From NCBI RefSeq assembly GCF_900182565.1, contig NZ_FXTI01000001.1, positions 372,001-436,000 on the forward strand: a DNA stretch of 64,000 nt, read 5' to 3'. This DNA comes from Melghirimyces algeriensis (GTDB lineage: Bacteria > Bacillota > Bacilli > Thermoactinomycetales > DSM-45169). Below are positions 54,373 to 63,579 of this stretch, one piece after another (the stretch's first letter is position 1; each line of letters starts with the position of its first letter). The notes beneath the pieces were generated by a model that was not told the origin of the DNA, searched no databases, and was given only the letters and a program-made list of their open reading frames with translations. The translations under genes were made by a program, and so were the position numbers.

Positions 54373-54451
54373 AAACGATAAAATAGAGGTGAATCAAAAT
54401 TTCACATGAGTGATATTGTGTTTGGATTCAAATCAGAAGGGCTGGTATCGA

Positions 54452-55285
54452 ATGGGGAAAACTTGGCGACTTTTACATACTGGATGGAAAGACAGCGCTG
54501 AAAATATGGCGATTGATGAAGCGATACTCATTGCTCACAGTGAGGGGAGAGTTCCCCCTACCATTCGCTTTTATGGATGGAATCCGGCAACCCTCACCAT
54601 TGGGTACTTTCAGAGAGTGAATAAAGAGATTGATTTGAACCGTGTCCAAGAAAGAGGTTTGGGTTTTGTCCGACGCCCCACTGGTGGACGTGCCGTTCTC
54701 CATGATCAGGAAGTGACCTATAGCGTCATTGTTGAAGAAGGGTATCCGGGGATGCCCACTTCTGTCACCCAATCGTATCGTGCGATCAGCATGGGGTTAT
54801 TGCATGGTTTTCGAAACTTGGGACTTCAGGGAGAAATGATTCCCTTAGAAACGGAAGAGGAGAAGAGAAAATATGCTTCTTTGGGCTCTGCAGCCTGTTT
54901 TGACTCCCCTTCCAACTATGAATTGGTGATAGAGGGGCGAAAAGTGGCTGGAAGCGCCCAGACCCGACAGCGGGGTGTCATTTTGCAGCATGGCTCGATT
55001 CTCCTTGGGTTGGATGTGGATTTATTGTTTGATGTACTCCGTTTTCCTTCCGATTCAGTCAAGGAACGGATGAAGAAAGGCTTTATAAAGAAGGCAGTGG
55101 CAATTAACGAACTGAAGGGCGATCCGGTTTCCTTTGAGAAAGCTGTTCAGGCGTTTTCCAAGGGATTTGAAAGCGGAATGAAGATCCAGCTAAAACCGAG
55201 TGAACTTACCCGTTATGAACAGGAGTTGGCACAACAGCTTGTAGAATCCCGTTATGGACAGGATAAATGGAATTTTAAAAGATAA
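54452..55285 (+). CDS. lipM: Octanoyltransferase LipM
   Basis: LipM moves octanoyl groups from acyl carrier protein to the GcvH protein in Bacillus-type lipoate synthesis. The 277-residue product has NMAIDEAILIAHSEG, RRPTGGRAVLHDQEVTYSV, and a likely catalytic Cys in AACFDSPSNYEL (about residue 150). RKVAGSAQTRQRGVILQHGS follows. The ATG at 54452 gives the Bacillus length; the ribosome binding site is weak. It may serve the glycine cleavage H protein and the ketoacid dehydrogenases. Confidence 0.9.
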   Translation: MGKTWRLLHTGWKDSAENMAIDEAILIAHSEGRVPPTIRFYGWNPATLTIGYFQRVNKEIDLNRVQERGLGFVRRPTGGRAVLHDQEVTYSVIVEEGYPGMPTSVTQSYRAISMGLLHGFRNLGLQGEMIPLETEEEKRKYASLGSAACFDSPSNYELVIEGRKVAGSAQTRQRGVILQHGSILLGLDVDLLFDVLRFPSDSVKERMKKGFIKKAVAINELKGDPVSFEKAVQAFSKGFESGMKIQLKPSELTRYEQELAQQLVESRYGQDKWNFKR

Positions 55286-55313
55286 TTGGGAAGTAGAACA
55301 TGGAGGGAAGAAA

Positions 55314-56054
55314 ATGAAATTAAGAGGAAAAACAGCAGTCATTACAGGAGCGAGTAGTGGAATCGGTGAAGCGACTGCATTTCACTTGGCAAAAGAAGGG
55401 GCCCAAGTGGTGCTGGTTGCACGGCGGAAGGATCGTTTAAATGAACTTGCGGAGAAGATTCGTACGGAGACAGATGCCCAGGTTTTACCCATTCCTGCGG
55501 ATGTGACAAAACGGGAAGAAGTGGAAGCTGTGATCCGTCAGACGGAAAAAGAATTGGGAGCGGTGGATATTCTGGTAAACAATGCGGGTGTGATGCTTCT
55601 TTCTTTTCTGGAAAAAGGGAAGGTGGAAGAGTGGGAGCGCATGGTGGATGTCAATATCAAAGGCGTGTTGTTTGGTGTTTATGCGGTATTGCCGGGTATG
55701 ATGAAGAGAGGAAGCGGTCATATTGTAAATGTTTCTTCTGTGGCAGGACATGAAGTGTTTCCGTCATCTTCCGTATACAGTGCTACGAAGTATGCTGTTC
55801 GTGCACTTTCAGCAGGGATCGAAAAGGAGCTCTCCCGTTGTGGAATTCGGGTTACCAATGTCTCTCCCGGAGCCGTGGAGACTGAATTAACCCATCATAT
55901 AACGGATACAGATGTGATCGATCAATTTGCCAAACGCTCAATGACAAAATTGGAGTCAGAAGATATTGCTCGATCCATTGTATATGCAGTTACCCAACCG
56001 GAAAATGTCAATGTAAATGAAGTGATCGTTCGTCCAACCAACCACAATAAATGA
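55314..56054 (+). CDS. Short-chain dehydrogenase/reductase
   Basis: A classical 246-residue SDR: the cofactor loop TGASSGIGEATA (about residue 13), NNAGVM (about 88), and the active-site VYSATKYAVR (Tyr and Lys, about 155), with Ser in NVSSVAG. The arrangement favours NADP as cofactor because of VARRKDR after the second strand. It follows lipM by 28 bases with TGGAGGGAAG before the ATG, so they are likely co-transcribed. Substrate unknown. Confidence 0.9.
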   Translation: MKLRGKTAVITGASSGIGEATAFHLAKEGAQVVLVARRKDRLNELAEKIRTETDAQVLPIPADVTKREEVEAVIRQTEKELGAVDILVNNAGVMLLSFLEKGKVEEWERMVDVNIKGVLFGVYAVLPGMMKRGSGHIVNVSSVAGHEVFPSSSVYSATKYAVRALSAGIEKELSRCGIRVTNVSPGAVETELTHHITDTDVIDQFAKRSMTKLESEDIARSIVYAVTQPENVNVNEVIVRPTNHNK

Positions 56055-56123
56055 AAACGCTTTATCGGTGATGGAAACAATGTTTAGGTTTTATTATTTA
56101 TCAATGAAATAGCCGACAAAGTG

Positions 56124-56153
56124 TTGTCGAATTTTCATGAACTATGTCATAAT
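56124..56153 (+). promoter_or_regulatory. Promoter of the pseudokinase gene
   Basis: TTGTCG (56124-56129) and CATAAT (56148-56153) have an 18-base spacer, about 62 bases before the start codon. Confidence 0.5.
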
Positions 56154-56179
56154 AAACATCGACATAGTTCATTTTTTTA
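56137..56179. terminator. Palindrome with T run over the pseudokinase promoter
   Basis: ATGAACTATGTC (56137-56148) and GACATAGTTCAT (56161-56172) form a perfect 12-bp stem followed by a T run. It can terminate the SDR transcript, and it also covers the -10 of the next gene, so it may be an operator. Confidence 0.6.
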
Positions 56180-56214
56180 TTCTATTTTCGTACTAATATT
56201 TAGGAGGTAGTGCT

Positions 56215-58026
56215 ATGAGGTCCACGGATAAAAAGAGGGGCCGTTATTATGAGCATTACCAAGTGGAAGATGTCCTAACGTTTTTTTCTGGTCAACTGAT
56301 TTCAGCGAAGTCGCCGGACGGGATGCAGGTTCTCCTCCAGGAGATTACTGCCAATAAGACGTTACCGTCGGGTTTGAAGGAATTACTGACCAATTTGGAT
56401 AATGAACACTTGGCCCCGGTTTTAGATGTGATTGAAGAGCAGGATCGAATTGTGCTGGTTCATCCCCCTTTAAAAGGTGAACCGCTCTTCCTTCTGGTGG
56501 AGCCTAGACATGGAATGGACCCTGCCCAAGCCCTTTCGATTTTTCAAAAGCTGTTGCGCACAGCGGTCCGGCTGGAGAAATCCCCCATTCCGCTCTTTAC
56601 AACATTACACCCGCGCAATATTATTTTGGAGGGAAACCGACCCTTTGTTTTATTTGTTAGTTTTGAAAAATTTTCCAAAAATCAGGCAGATGAGAAGTGG
56701 CGTTTCCTCCTTTATTTTTTATTGACGGGTTTCCAATTGGACCAACCACTAACCGACCCTGAGTCGGATCGAAATATTCGCGAATTGCCCAAGCCGTTGA
56801 AAGATTTGGTGTTATTATCGATGGACCCGGAGCAGACGATGGAGAGTGTTTTGGAGGTTGCTGAACAAACAGCGGTCCCCAAAACGCAAAAATCCTCCTC
56901 TCCAAAAAGAAAGGTTCCATCCAAGAAACTGGTCTATCCGGCGGTAGCGGTGGTACTGCTTATTGTCGGGGCGATTTTTGGCGGACAACTGATTTGGGAC
57001 AACGAGGATGCGGCGGCAGAAATAGAGAAAGAAGCAGAAAGAGAATTGCGTCTCAAGGGAAAAAGTACTTATTCCGATATTTCTTTTAATGATGAGAAAC
57101 CGGTCTCAAAATCTCTCCCGCCGTCTATCAAGGGATCTTTTCATATTTTTGGAGAGCTTGTGCAAAAAGAAGGGAAACCGTTTTCGATTTCCCTGGCGTC
57201 GGAAAATGTGGACTCCAACTTTGGACTTCAAGTGGATGAGGAAGGAACGGTACGCCTGTTCCAATTTGTCAGTGGGGAGACATTTGATCTGACGAAGACG
57301 GGGAATAATTTTAAAATTGAACCCAACCATAAATACAGAATGGATGTCTATTACATACCTGGACAACCGTTTCGGGTGGCTGTGTCAGAAGTGGGGAAGG
57401 ATAAAAAATGGGTGGCTGTCGGGAAGGTTCCCATAGAATCCAGATTTAAAGTGGAATTGAAAGGGGTAAAAGGAACCCATTTTAACCGTCCCACGATTTC
57501 CGAGGTTCAAACAGAAAGTGAATCGCTTTCCACATGGATGAACTGGCAACCCTGGCTGTTGATTAAAGGAAATGGTGTGATAAAGGATAACGTTTTTGAT
57601 GTAAGTCCAAATTCCCATATTCAAATGAAGGATAAAAATGCATCCTTTGCCTTTAAGCGGGAAGATGATTTTGTCGGTGATCCTCTCCAACTGGAATTGG
57701 AGAGTGCGGATGGTGACCGCTATCTCGTAAATTGGTTGGAAGACGGGAAAGTTGAGCTCATGGGAATGGGTTACAAATCGTTGGGAAGTATCGATATGCA
57801 AACCGATTGGAGTCCAACGACGGAATCCAGAGTATCGGTTACCAATGAGTCTGGAAAGATGAGCATCGAACTGGAACATAACAATGTAAAACGATCGATT
57901 CATACTTACTTTTCAGGTGTGAAACGAGATGATAACCAGAGTGCTTATGTTCAGACCAGCACACCGATTCAACTGAAACATATTTCAATCATTACGAAGG
58001 ATAAAATCTATCTGATGAATGAATAG
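56215..58026 (+). CDS. Membrane-anchored pseudokinase with extracytoplasmic beta domain
   Basis: This 603-residue protein looks like a degenerate serine/threonine kinase followed by one membrane segment (about 239-260) and a beta-rich outside domain (about 285-600). In the kinase part, LHPRNIILEGNRPFVLFVSF (131-150) corresponds to the catalytic loop and the DFG region. The asparagine is retained, but the catalytic Asp becomes Thr, DFG becomes VSF, and the VAIK lysine becomes Gln (VLLQE). It is therefore expected to be inactive as a kinase. The outside region resembles concanavalin-like sandwiches. AGGAGGTAG precedes the ATG. A role as a binding sensor is an inference. Confidence 0.6.
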   Translation: MRSTDKKRGRYYEHYQVEDVLTFFSGQLISAKSPDGMQVLLQEITANKTLPSGLKELLTNLDNEHLAPVLDVIEEQDRIVLVHPPLKGEPLFLLVEPRHGMDPAQALSIFQKLLRTAVRLEKSPIPLFTTLHPRNIILEGNRPFVLFVSFEKFSKNQADEKWRFLLYFLLTGFQLDQPLTDPESDRNIRELPKPLKDLVLLSMDPEQTMESVLEVAEQTAVPKTQKSSSPKRKVPSKKLVYPAVAVVLLIVGAIFGGQLIWDNEDAAAEIEKEAERELRLKGKSTYSDISFNDEKPVSKSLPPSIKGSFHIFGELVQKEGKPFSISLASENVDSNFGLQVDEEGTVRLFQFVSGETFDLTKTGNNFKIEPNHKYRMDVYYIPGQPFRVAVSEVGKDKKWVAVGKVPIESRFKVELKGVKGTHFNRPTISEVQTESESLSTWMNWQPWLLIKGNGVIKDNVFDVSPNSHIQMKDKNASFAFKREDDFVGDPLQLELESADGDRYLVNWLEDGKVELMGMGYKSLGSIDMQTDWSPTTESRVSVTNESGKMSIELEHNNVKRSIHTYFSGVKRDDNQSAYVQTSTPIQLKHISIITKDKIYLMNE

Positions 58027-58034
58027 ATCATTTG

Positions 58035-58068
58035 AAACGCCTTGGCCAATTGGCCAAGGCGTTTTGTG
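58035..58068. terminator. Bidirectional terminator
   Basis: AAACGCCTTGGCC and GGCCAAGGCGTTT form a perfect 13-bp stem around AATT with T runs on both strands, between the convergent pseudokinase and dat genes. Confidence 0.9.
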
Positions 58069-58078
58069 GTTTGGAGTT

Positions 58079-58912
58079 TTATCCAATCTGTTTCTCAAAA
58101 GCTTCCTGAAGACGGCGGGTGATCGGGCCGGGTTTTCCCTCACCGACTGGTCGGCCGTCAATGGAAACCACAGGTGTAACTTCCATTGTGGTGGAAGTAA
58201 TAAAGACTTCATCCGCTTGAAACAGTTTATCAACAGAAGTGACTTTTTCATTAACGGGAATGTTCAGCTCATGTGCTATATTTAATACCACTTGTCTGGT
58301 AATACCGTGAAGAATGAGATGATTTGCAGGGTGTGTATACAATTGACCGTCTTGCACAATAAATACATTGGTGGAGCTGCCTTCCGTTACCCGACCGTCC
58401 CGATGGAGAATGGCTTCCTGGCATCCACGGTCCACGGCGTTTTGTTTGGCCAGTACGGCTCCCAATAGATTCAAGGATTTAATATCACAGCGCAGCCAAC
58501 GAATATCTTCGTCGGTAATGGCTTGGATTCCTTTTTTTAAAGCTTCAAACGGACGAGGAGCTTTCATCGTATAGGCTACGATATTGGGTTGCGTGTTCTT
58601 GCTGGGAAAGGCATGTGTGCGTGGAGCTGTTCCACGACTGGCCTGCAAATAGACATTCCCTTCCTGGAGTCGATTATGACTGACAAGTTCTTGCAACAGG
58701 TCTTTGAGTCGCTCCGATGAGAAGGGAAGAGAGAGACGGATTTCCTCAGCACTTTTCATAAAGCGGTTCACATGAGGGTCCAGACAATACATGTTTCCTT
58801 CATATACCCGAATCACTTCATAAATACCATCACCAAATTGATAACCTCGATCTTCAATATCCACTTGGGCTTGCCTTCTAGAGACCAGTTGATCGTCCAA
58901 TAAAATGATCAT
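58079..58912 (-). CDS. dat: D-amino acid transaminase
   Basis: Dat makes D-glutamate or D-alanine for peptidoglycan by PLP-dependent transamination. The 277-residue product has DRGYQFGDGIYEVIRVYEG, the PLP lysine in RCDIKSLNLLGAV (about residue 145), GRVTEGSSTNVF, and TSTTMEVTPVVSIDG. Length and motifs match the Bacillus enzyme. It could equally be a branched-chain (class IV) aminotransferase, but the RGYQFGDG/TMEVTPV pair favours Dat. Confidence 0.92.
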   Translation of the reverse strand: MIILLDDQLVSRRQAQVDIEDRGYQFGDGIYEVIRVYEGNMYCLDPHVNRFMKSAEEIRLSLPFSSERLKDLLQELVSHNRLQEGNVYLQASRGTAPRTHAFPSKNTQPNIVAYTMKAPRPFEALKKGIQAITDEDIRWLRCDIKSLNLLGAVLAKQNAVDRGCQEAILHRDGRVTEGSSTNVFIVQDGQLYTHPANHLILHGITRQVVLNIAHELNIPVNEKVTSVDKLFQADEVFITSTTMEVTPVVSIDGRPVGEGKPGPITRRLQEAFEKQIG

Positions 58913-59052
58913 GATTTCTGCCTCCTGACGGAAAGTGTTTACATCCAGTCTGCCTGATTTCTAGCAGGATGGCAACTGTTATTCATCATAAATGAAGTTT
59001 AAAGTAAAAAAACGATGAAAGATCATCATATGATCGGGAAAAGTTCAATTTT

Positions 59053-59099
59053 AATCAATATATAGTATGGTACAATAAAATAAAATCAATATATTGCGG
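59053..59099 (+). promoter_or_regulatory. Two NrdR-box-like sites upstream of nrdJ
   Basis: AATCAATATATAGTAT (59053-59068) and AATCAATATATTGCGG (59084-59099) match the NrdR repressor box pattern and begin 31 bases apart, the usual three-turn spacing. A TGGTACAAT extended -10 (59068-59076) lies between them. NrdR senses dATP/ATP and represses ribonucleotide reductase genes. Confidence 0.7.
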
Positions 59100-59158
59100 T
59101 TCATACACTTGGATCGATGATTGAATCGCAATAGGAGCCCTGAAAGGGGGAAGTGTGT

Positions 59159-62100
59159 TTGAAAATCAAGCGTTACTTTACGCATAAAGGACAAAATCCT
59201 TATGAATCTGTTGAATATGTTCGGCGGGATTGTCGGATTACCAATCCGGATGGCTCCGTTGTTTTTGAAATGAAAGGAGCAGAGGTCCCCAAATCCTGGT
59301 CACAGGTCGCCACGGATATCATGATTTCAAAGTATTTTCGCAAGGCGGGAGTACCCCAGTTTGATGAAGACGGAGAGTTGATGACTGATGAGAATGGAGC
59401 ATCGGTTACCGGTCCGGAGCGAAGTGTTAAACAGGTGATTCACCGTTTGGTGGGTTGCTGGTGTCATTGGGGAAAGAAGTATGGGTATTTTCATACAGAA
59501 GACGATGTACAGGCCTTTTATGATGAATTGGTCTATATGATCCTCAATCAAATGGCAGCTCCAAATTCGCCTCAGTGGTTTAACACAGGCTTGGCGTATG
59601 CATATGGGATCAAAGGAAAGCCCCAGGGTCATTATTATGTGGACCCGGAAACAGAAGAGCTTTGCGAAGGGGAAGATGCCTATACCCATCCTCAACCGCA
59701 TGCTTGTTTTATTCAATCTGTGGAGGATGATTTGGTCAATGAAGGAGGGATTATGGACCTTTGGGTTCGAGAGGCGCGTCTGTTTAAATATGGAAGCGGA
59801 ACAGGTTCCAACTTTTCCACGATTCGCGGCAAAGGAGAGCCTCTTTCCGGTGGCGGTACTTCATCAGGTCTTCTGTCTTTTCTTAAAATCGGAGATCGGG
59901 CAGCAGGTGCCATTAAATCAGGAGGTACCACCCGGCGCGCGGCAAAAATGGTTACCTTGGATTTGGATCATCCGGATGTGGAAGCATTCATCAACTGGAA
60001 ATCCAATGAAGAAAAGAAAGTTCGAGCTCTGATTGAAGCTGGATATGATCCTTCCTTTGACGGAGAAGCCTATGAGACTGTTTCAGGACAGAATTCCAAC
60101 AATTCGGTTCGGATTCCTCATGCGTTTTTTCATTGTTTGGAGGAAGACGGTGGATGGGATCTCATCCGGCGAACGGATGATCAAGTGAGTAAAACGGTGC
60201 CCGCAAAAGAACTTTGGCGTCAAATCGCCAAAGCTGCATGGGAATGCGCAGATCCTGGGGTGCAGTATGACGGAACGATTAACGAATGGCATACCTGTCC
60301 AAGTGGAATGGATGGACAACGGGATGCCCGTCATAATCGGATCAATGCATCCAACCCGTGTTCTGAGTATATGTTCTTGGACAATACCGCCTGTAACTTG
60401 GCATCTTTGAACCTGATCAAGTTTTTTGATCTGGAACATACCCGTTTTGATATTCCAGCGTTAAAACATGCAACCCGACTCTGGACGATTGTATTGGAAA
60501 TTTCTGTGCTGATGGCTCAATATCCATCTCAGGAAATTGCGAAACGTTCTTATGAATACCGGACATTGGGGTTAGGGTATGCCAATATCGGAACGGTATT
60601 GATGATATCCGGAATCCCTTATGACTCGGATGAAGCGTTATCTCTTACCGGTGCAGTTACGGCTATCATGACAGGAACCGCTTACGCAACTTCAGCGGAG
60701 ATGGCTGAGGAATTGGGACCGTTTAAGGCGTATCCTGTGAACCGGGAGCATATGCTTCGTGTCATTCGCAACCACCGTCGAGCGGCTTATTATGCTTCTG
60801 ACAGTGAGTATGAAGATCTTATGGTTCACCCTATGGGCATTCATCCTACGTACTGTCCACCAGATCTGTTGGAGGCGGCCCGCAGCAGTTGGGATGAAGC
60901 ATTGGAAAAAGGGGAGAAGTACGGTTATCGAAATGCCCAGACTACCCTGTTGGCACCGACGGGAACGATCGGTCTTTTGATGGATTGTGATACAACCGGA
61001 GTAGAACCTGACTTTGCTTTGGTGAAATTTAAAAAGTTGGCTGGTGGCGGCTATTTTAAAATTGCCAATCAGTCCATTCGACCAGCTTTGAAGAATCTGG
61101 GTTACTTGGAGGAGGAGATACGGGATATTTTAGCTTATGTGACCGGAACGCTAACATTGTCCCAAGCTCCACATATCAATCGGGAATCCTTGAAGGAGAA
61201 AGGGTTGACTGATGAAGAACTGGATTGCGTGGAAGCAGTCTTGCCTACCGTTTTTGAGCTTTCTTTTGCCTTTAACCCTCTGACATTGGGGGAGGCTACA
61301 ATGAAACGTCTGGGATTTGATCCGGACGAATATCAGTCAACCGACTTTGATTTTCTTCGTGCACTTGGGTTTACCCGTGCACAGATTGAAGAGGCAAACG
61401 GTGTAATCTGCGGTCAGATGACAACGGAAGGAGCTCCACATCTAAAAGAAGAACACTATCCGGTGTTTGATACGGCTAATCCCTGTGGAAAGCGGGGAAA
61501 ACGGTTTATTCACTACATGGGGCATCTTCGTATGATGGCGGCTGCACAACCTTTCCTTTCCGGGGCGATCTCCAAGACGATCAATATGCCGGAATCCTCC
61601 ACGGAGGAAGATATTCAGCAGGCATATATTGAAGGATGGAAGCTAGGTTTGAAGGCGGTTGCATTATACCGTGATGGGTCCAAAAGCTCCCAACCGCTTC
61701 ATTCCCGAAGGGAACACAAGGAGGAAGAGGAGACGGATCAAACGGAGGATGCGTTGGCTGATTTCCTGACGGCAGCTACCTCTTCGCTCAAGGAAGTTGT
61801 TTCCAAAAAACATGTTCCCAGTGTTCGACAACGGTTGCCGCGAAAACGGGATGGGATCACTCAAGAAGCACGAGTAGCAGGCCATAAGATTTTTGTTCGT
61901 ACAGGTGAATATGAAGATGGTTCCTTGGGTGAGATATTTATTGATATGCACAAAGCGGGCAGTACGATGCGTGGTTTGCTTGATGCTTTTGCAGTGGCTG
62001 TCTCACTTGGTTTGCAACATGGTGTTCCATTGGAAAAATATATTCGATCAATGACCTTCACCCGCTTTGAACCGGCAGGCACCGTAAGCCATCCCAATAT

Positions 62101-62455
62101 CAAAATGGCCACTTCTGTGATTGATTATGTTTTCCGTTTTCTTGGGATGGAATATTTGGGCCGAACGGATTTTGTCCAAGTCCCTCCTAAAAAGGAAGAG
62201 CTTCGGATTTATGCGAACCATTGGAAGCGGGAGCGTCTGCAATCGGAAGAACCGAAGGGGCAAATGAAAACACCGATGGATACCCCTTCAGAGTTGAGAG
62301 AAGCGAAGGACGAGCGGGAAGTACCCCAAGATAATATGGAAGCGATTCGTGCTTCCAGTGGTGCTCCTCTTTGTATTGAATGTGGGGGCATGACCAAACG
62401 AAACGGCTCCTGTTACGTTTGTTTGGATTGTGGTGCCACGACCGGATGCTCCTGA
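59159..62455 (+). CDS. nrdJ: Vitamin B12-dependent ribonucleoside-diphosphate reductase
   Basis: Class II ribonucleotide reductase, which uses adenosylcobalamin to generate the radical. The protein (1098 residues from TTG 59159) has an N-terminal domain, HACFIQSVEDDL (redox Cys, about 180), NPCSEYMFLDNTACNLASLN (Asn/Cys/Glu active site), TTGVEPDFALVKF and a C-terminal CIECGGMTKRNGSCYVCLDC zinc-ribbon-like tail. The TTG is nine bases after AAAGGGGG, unlike a GTG at 59153. No cobalamin riboswitch was found. Confidence 0.94.
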   Translation: MKIKRYFTHKGQNPYESVEYVRRDCRITNPDGSVVFEMKGAEVPKSWSQVATDIMISKYFRKAGVPQFDEDGELMTDENGASVTGPERSVKQVIHRLVGCWCHWGKKYGYFHTEDDVQAFYDELVYMILNQMAAPNSPQWFNTGLAYAYGIKGKPQGHYYVDPETEELCEGEDAYTHPQPHACFIQSVEDDLVNEGGIMDLWVREARLFKYGSGTGSNFSTIRGKGEPLSGGGTSSGLLSFLKIGDRAAGAIKSGGTTRRAAKMVTLDLDHPDVEAFINWKSNEEKKVRALIEAGYDPSFDGEAYETVSGQNSNNSVRIPHAFFHCLEEDGGWDLIRRTDDQVSKTVPAKELWRQIAKAAWECADPGVQYDGTINEWHTCPSGMDGQRDARHNRINASNPCSEYMFLDNTACNLASLNLIKFFDLEHTRFDIPALKHATRLWTIVLEISVLMAQYPSQEIAKRSYEYRTLGLGYANIGTVLMISGIPYDSDEALSLTGAVTAIMTGTAYATSAEMAEELGPFKAYPVNREHMLRVIRNHRRAAYYASDSEYEDLMVHPMGIHPTYCPPDLLEAARSSWDEALEKGEKYGYRNAQTTLLAPTGTIGLLMDCDTTGVEPDFALVKFKKLAGGGYFKIANQSIRPALKNLGYLEEEIRDILAYVTGTLTLSQAPHINRESLKEKGLTDEELDCVEAVLPTVFELSFAFNPLTLGEATMKRLGFDPDEYQSTDFDFLRALGFTRAQIEEANGVICGQMTTEGAPHLKEEHYPVFDTANPCGKRGKRFIHYMGHLRMMAAAQPFLSGAISKTINMPESSTEEDIQQAYIEGWKLGLKAVALYRDGSKSSQPLHSRREHKEEEETDQTEDALADFLTAATSSLKEVVSKKHVPSVRQRLPRKRDGITQEARVAGHKIFVRTGEYEDGSLGEIFIDMHKAGSTMRGLLDAFAVAVSLGLQHGVPLEKYIRSMTFTRFEPAGTVSHPNIKMATSVIDYVFRFLGMEYLGRTDFVQVPPKKEELRIYANHWKRERLQSEEPKGQMKTPMDTPSELREAKDEREVPQDNMEAIRASSGAPLCIECGGMTKRNGSCYVCLDCGATTGCS

Positions 62456-62463
62456 CTTGAATG

Positions 62464-62510
62464 GAAATGATCCCGCAACACAAGTTTGGATGCGGGATCA
62501 TTTCTTTTTA
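62464..62510 (+). terminator. Terminator after nrdJ
   Basis: GAAATGATCCCGCA and TGCGGGATCATTTC form a perfect 14-bp stem followed by TTTTT. Confidence 0.9.
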
Positions 62511-62566
62511 ACCACCCCAAGGGATAACCTCTTTCCTCCACTTGGCGATCCTTTCCTTTCTCATGG

Positions 62567-62572
62567 TATAAT
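62567..62572 (+). promoter_or_regulatory. Extended -10 upstream of the metallophosphoesterase
   Basis: CATGGTATAAT is a consensus TATAAT with a TG extension, 50 bases before the start; no good -35 was seen. Confidence 0.5.
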
Positions 62573-62622
62573 GGTACTCATTCATGCTGTTGGTGTACTC
62601 GAAAAAAGGAAGTGGACAAAGC

Positions 62623-63360
62623 TTGAGTATTTATGCGATCAGTGACTTACATCTTTCCTTTAATAAACCGGTAGGTCTTTATGATGTGGATTTTGATCAA
62701 GATGTTGACAAGCCTATGGATATTTTCGGTTGGACGCGCCACTATGACCGGATTCGGGATCACTGGTTGAACATTGTCCGTCCGGAAGATACCGTATTGA
62801 TCCCTGGAGATATCAGTTGGGCTCTTAAACTGGAGAAAGCTCGGTATGACTTCGATTGGATTCATGCATTGCCGGGGAAGAAGGTTTTATCTCCCGGCAA
62901 TCACTGCTATTACGCGCAAAGTAAGAAGAAAGTCAGAGATTCTCTTCCAGATGGAATGGAATGGATCGATGCCGATTATACATTGGTGGAAGGGAAGGTA
63001 GTCGTTGCGACCCGCGGTTGGAATCTTCCAGGGGACAGGTTGTGGGATGAAGAAAGGGATCGAAAAATCTATGAAAGACAGGTTGGACGGTTAAGAATTG
63101 CTCTGGAATCTGCGGCTAAGCATCACCCTGAAAAAGATCGCATTGCGATGTTGCATTATCCGCCGGTTACTCCCCGAAGTTCAACATCTGGGTTTATGGA
63201 TCTCCTGAAAGAATTTGGCGTGAAAGCATGCGTATATGGCCACTTGCACGGGCAAGCCCATCGGGATGCGGTGGAAGGTTTGGTTGAAGGCGTTCAGTTG
63301 CAACTGGTCTCCTGTGATTATATTGATTTTACTCCGATCCCCGTCCGTTTGGATCATTGA
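62623..63360 (+). CDS. Calcineurin-like metallophosphoesterase
   Basis: The 245-residue product has the metallophosphoesterase motifs in order: ISDLHLSF (DxH), PGDISWAL (GD), SPGNHCYY (GNH), and YGHLHGQ (GHxH). The third motif ends with Cys instead of the usual Asp or Glu after GNH. TTG 62623 follows AAAAGGAAGTGG; an ATG at 62584 is an alternative. Members of this group cleave various phosphodiesters or bis-phosphates; the substrate is unknown. Copy B of the 57-bp element begins 40 bases after its stop. Confidence 0.85.
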   Translation: MSIYAISDLHLSFNKPVGLYDVDFDQDVDKPMDIFGWTRHYDRIRDHWLNIVRPEDTVLIPGDISWALKLEKARYDFDWIHALPGKKVLSPGNHCYYAQSKKKVRDSLPDGMEWIDADYTLVEGKVVVATRGWNLPGDRLWDEERDRKIYERQVGRLRIALESAAKHHPEKDRIAMLHYPPVTPRSSTSGFMDLLKEFGVKACVYGHLHGQAHRDAVEGLVEGVQLQLVSCDYIDFTPIPVRLDH

Positions 63361-63400
63361 TTTCTGCGACCTTTCTTTCGCTTTGGTACATCGCTATGCC

Positions 63401-63457
63401 TTTAGGAATTGTGAGCGTAAAATCCTCCTCATTTCAATGAGGAGATGAAAGTGAGCG
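63401..63457. repeat. 57-bp covarying hairpin element, copy B
   Basis: Same element as at 53962-54018, with hairpin CCTCATT/AATGAGG. The last five bases (GAGCG) also begin the left arm of a perfect 18-bp inverted repeat (63453-63470 with 63480-63497). It lies 40 bases after a gene end, as copy A does. Confidence 0.6.
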
Positions 63458-63497
63458 TTGCTCTGCATCCTTTTTGTGGGGATGCAGAGCAACGCTC
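63453..63497. repeat. Perfect 18-bp inverted repeat after copy B
   Basis: GAGCGTTGCTCTGCATCC (63453-63470) and its exact complement (63480-63497) enclose TTTTTGTGG. It may act as a terminator for the metallophosphoesterase gene, although no T run follows. Confidence 0.6.
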
Positions 63498-63579
63498 TAA
63501 AACACGCACGAACATGTGTCTACAATTCAATTGCCATATGGTCTGGTCGGTTAAATATCGTGGAGAAAACGTTTGAAAA

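Noticed and set aside
53941..54409. CRISPR-like repeat array in the 54.0-54.4 kb gap
   Set aside because: Hairpins are all different in sequence and no regular direct repeats with spacers are seen.
58920..59150. Cobalamin riboswitch upstream of the B12-dependent reductase
   Set aside because: The B12 box and the conserved aptamer core are not present. The region is AT-rich and explained by NrdR-like boxes and a promoter.
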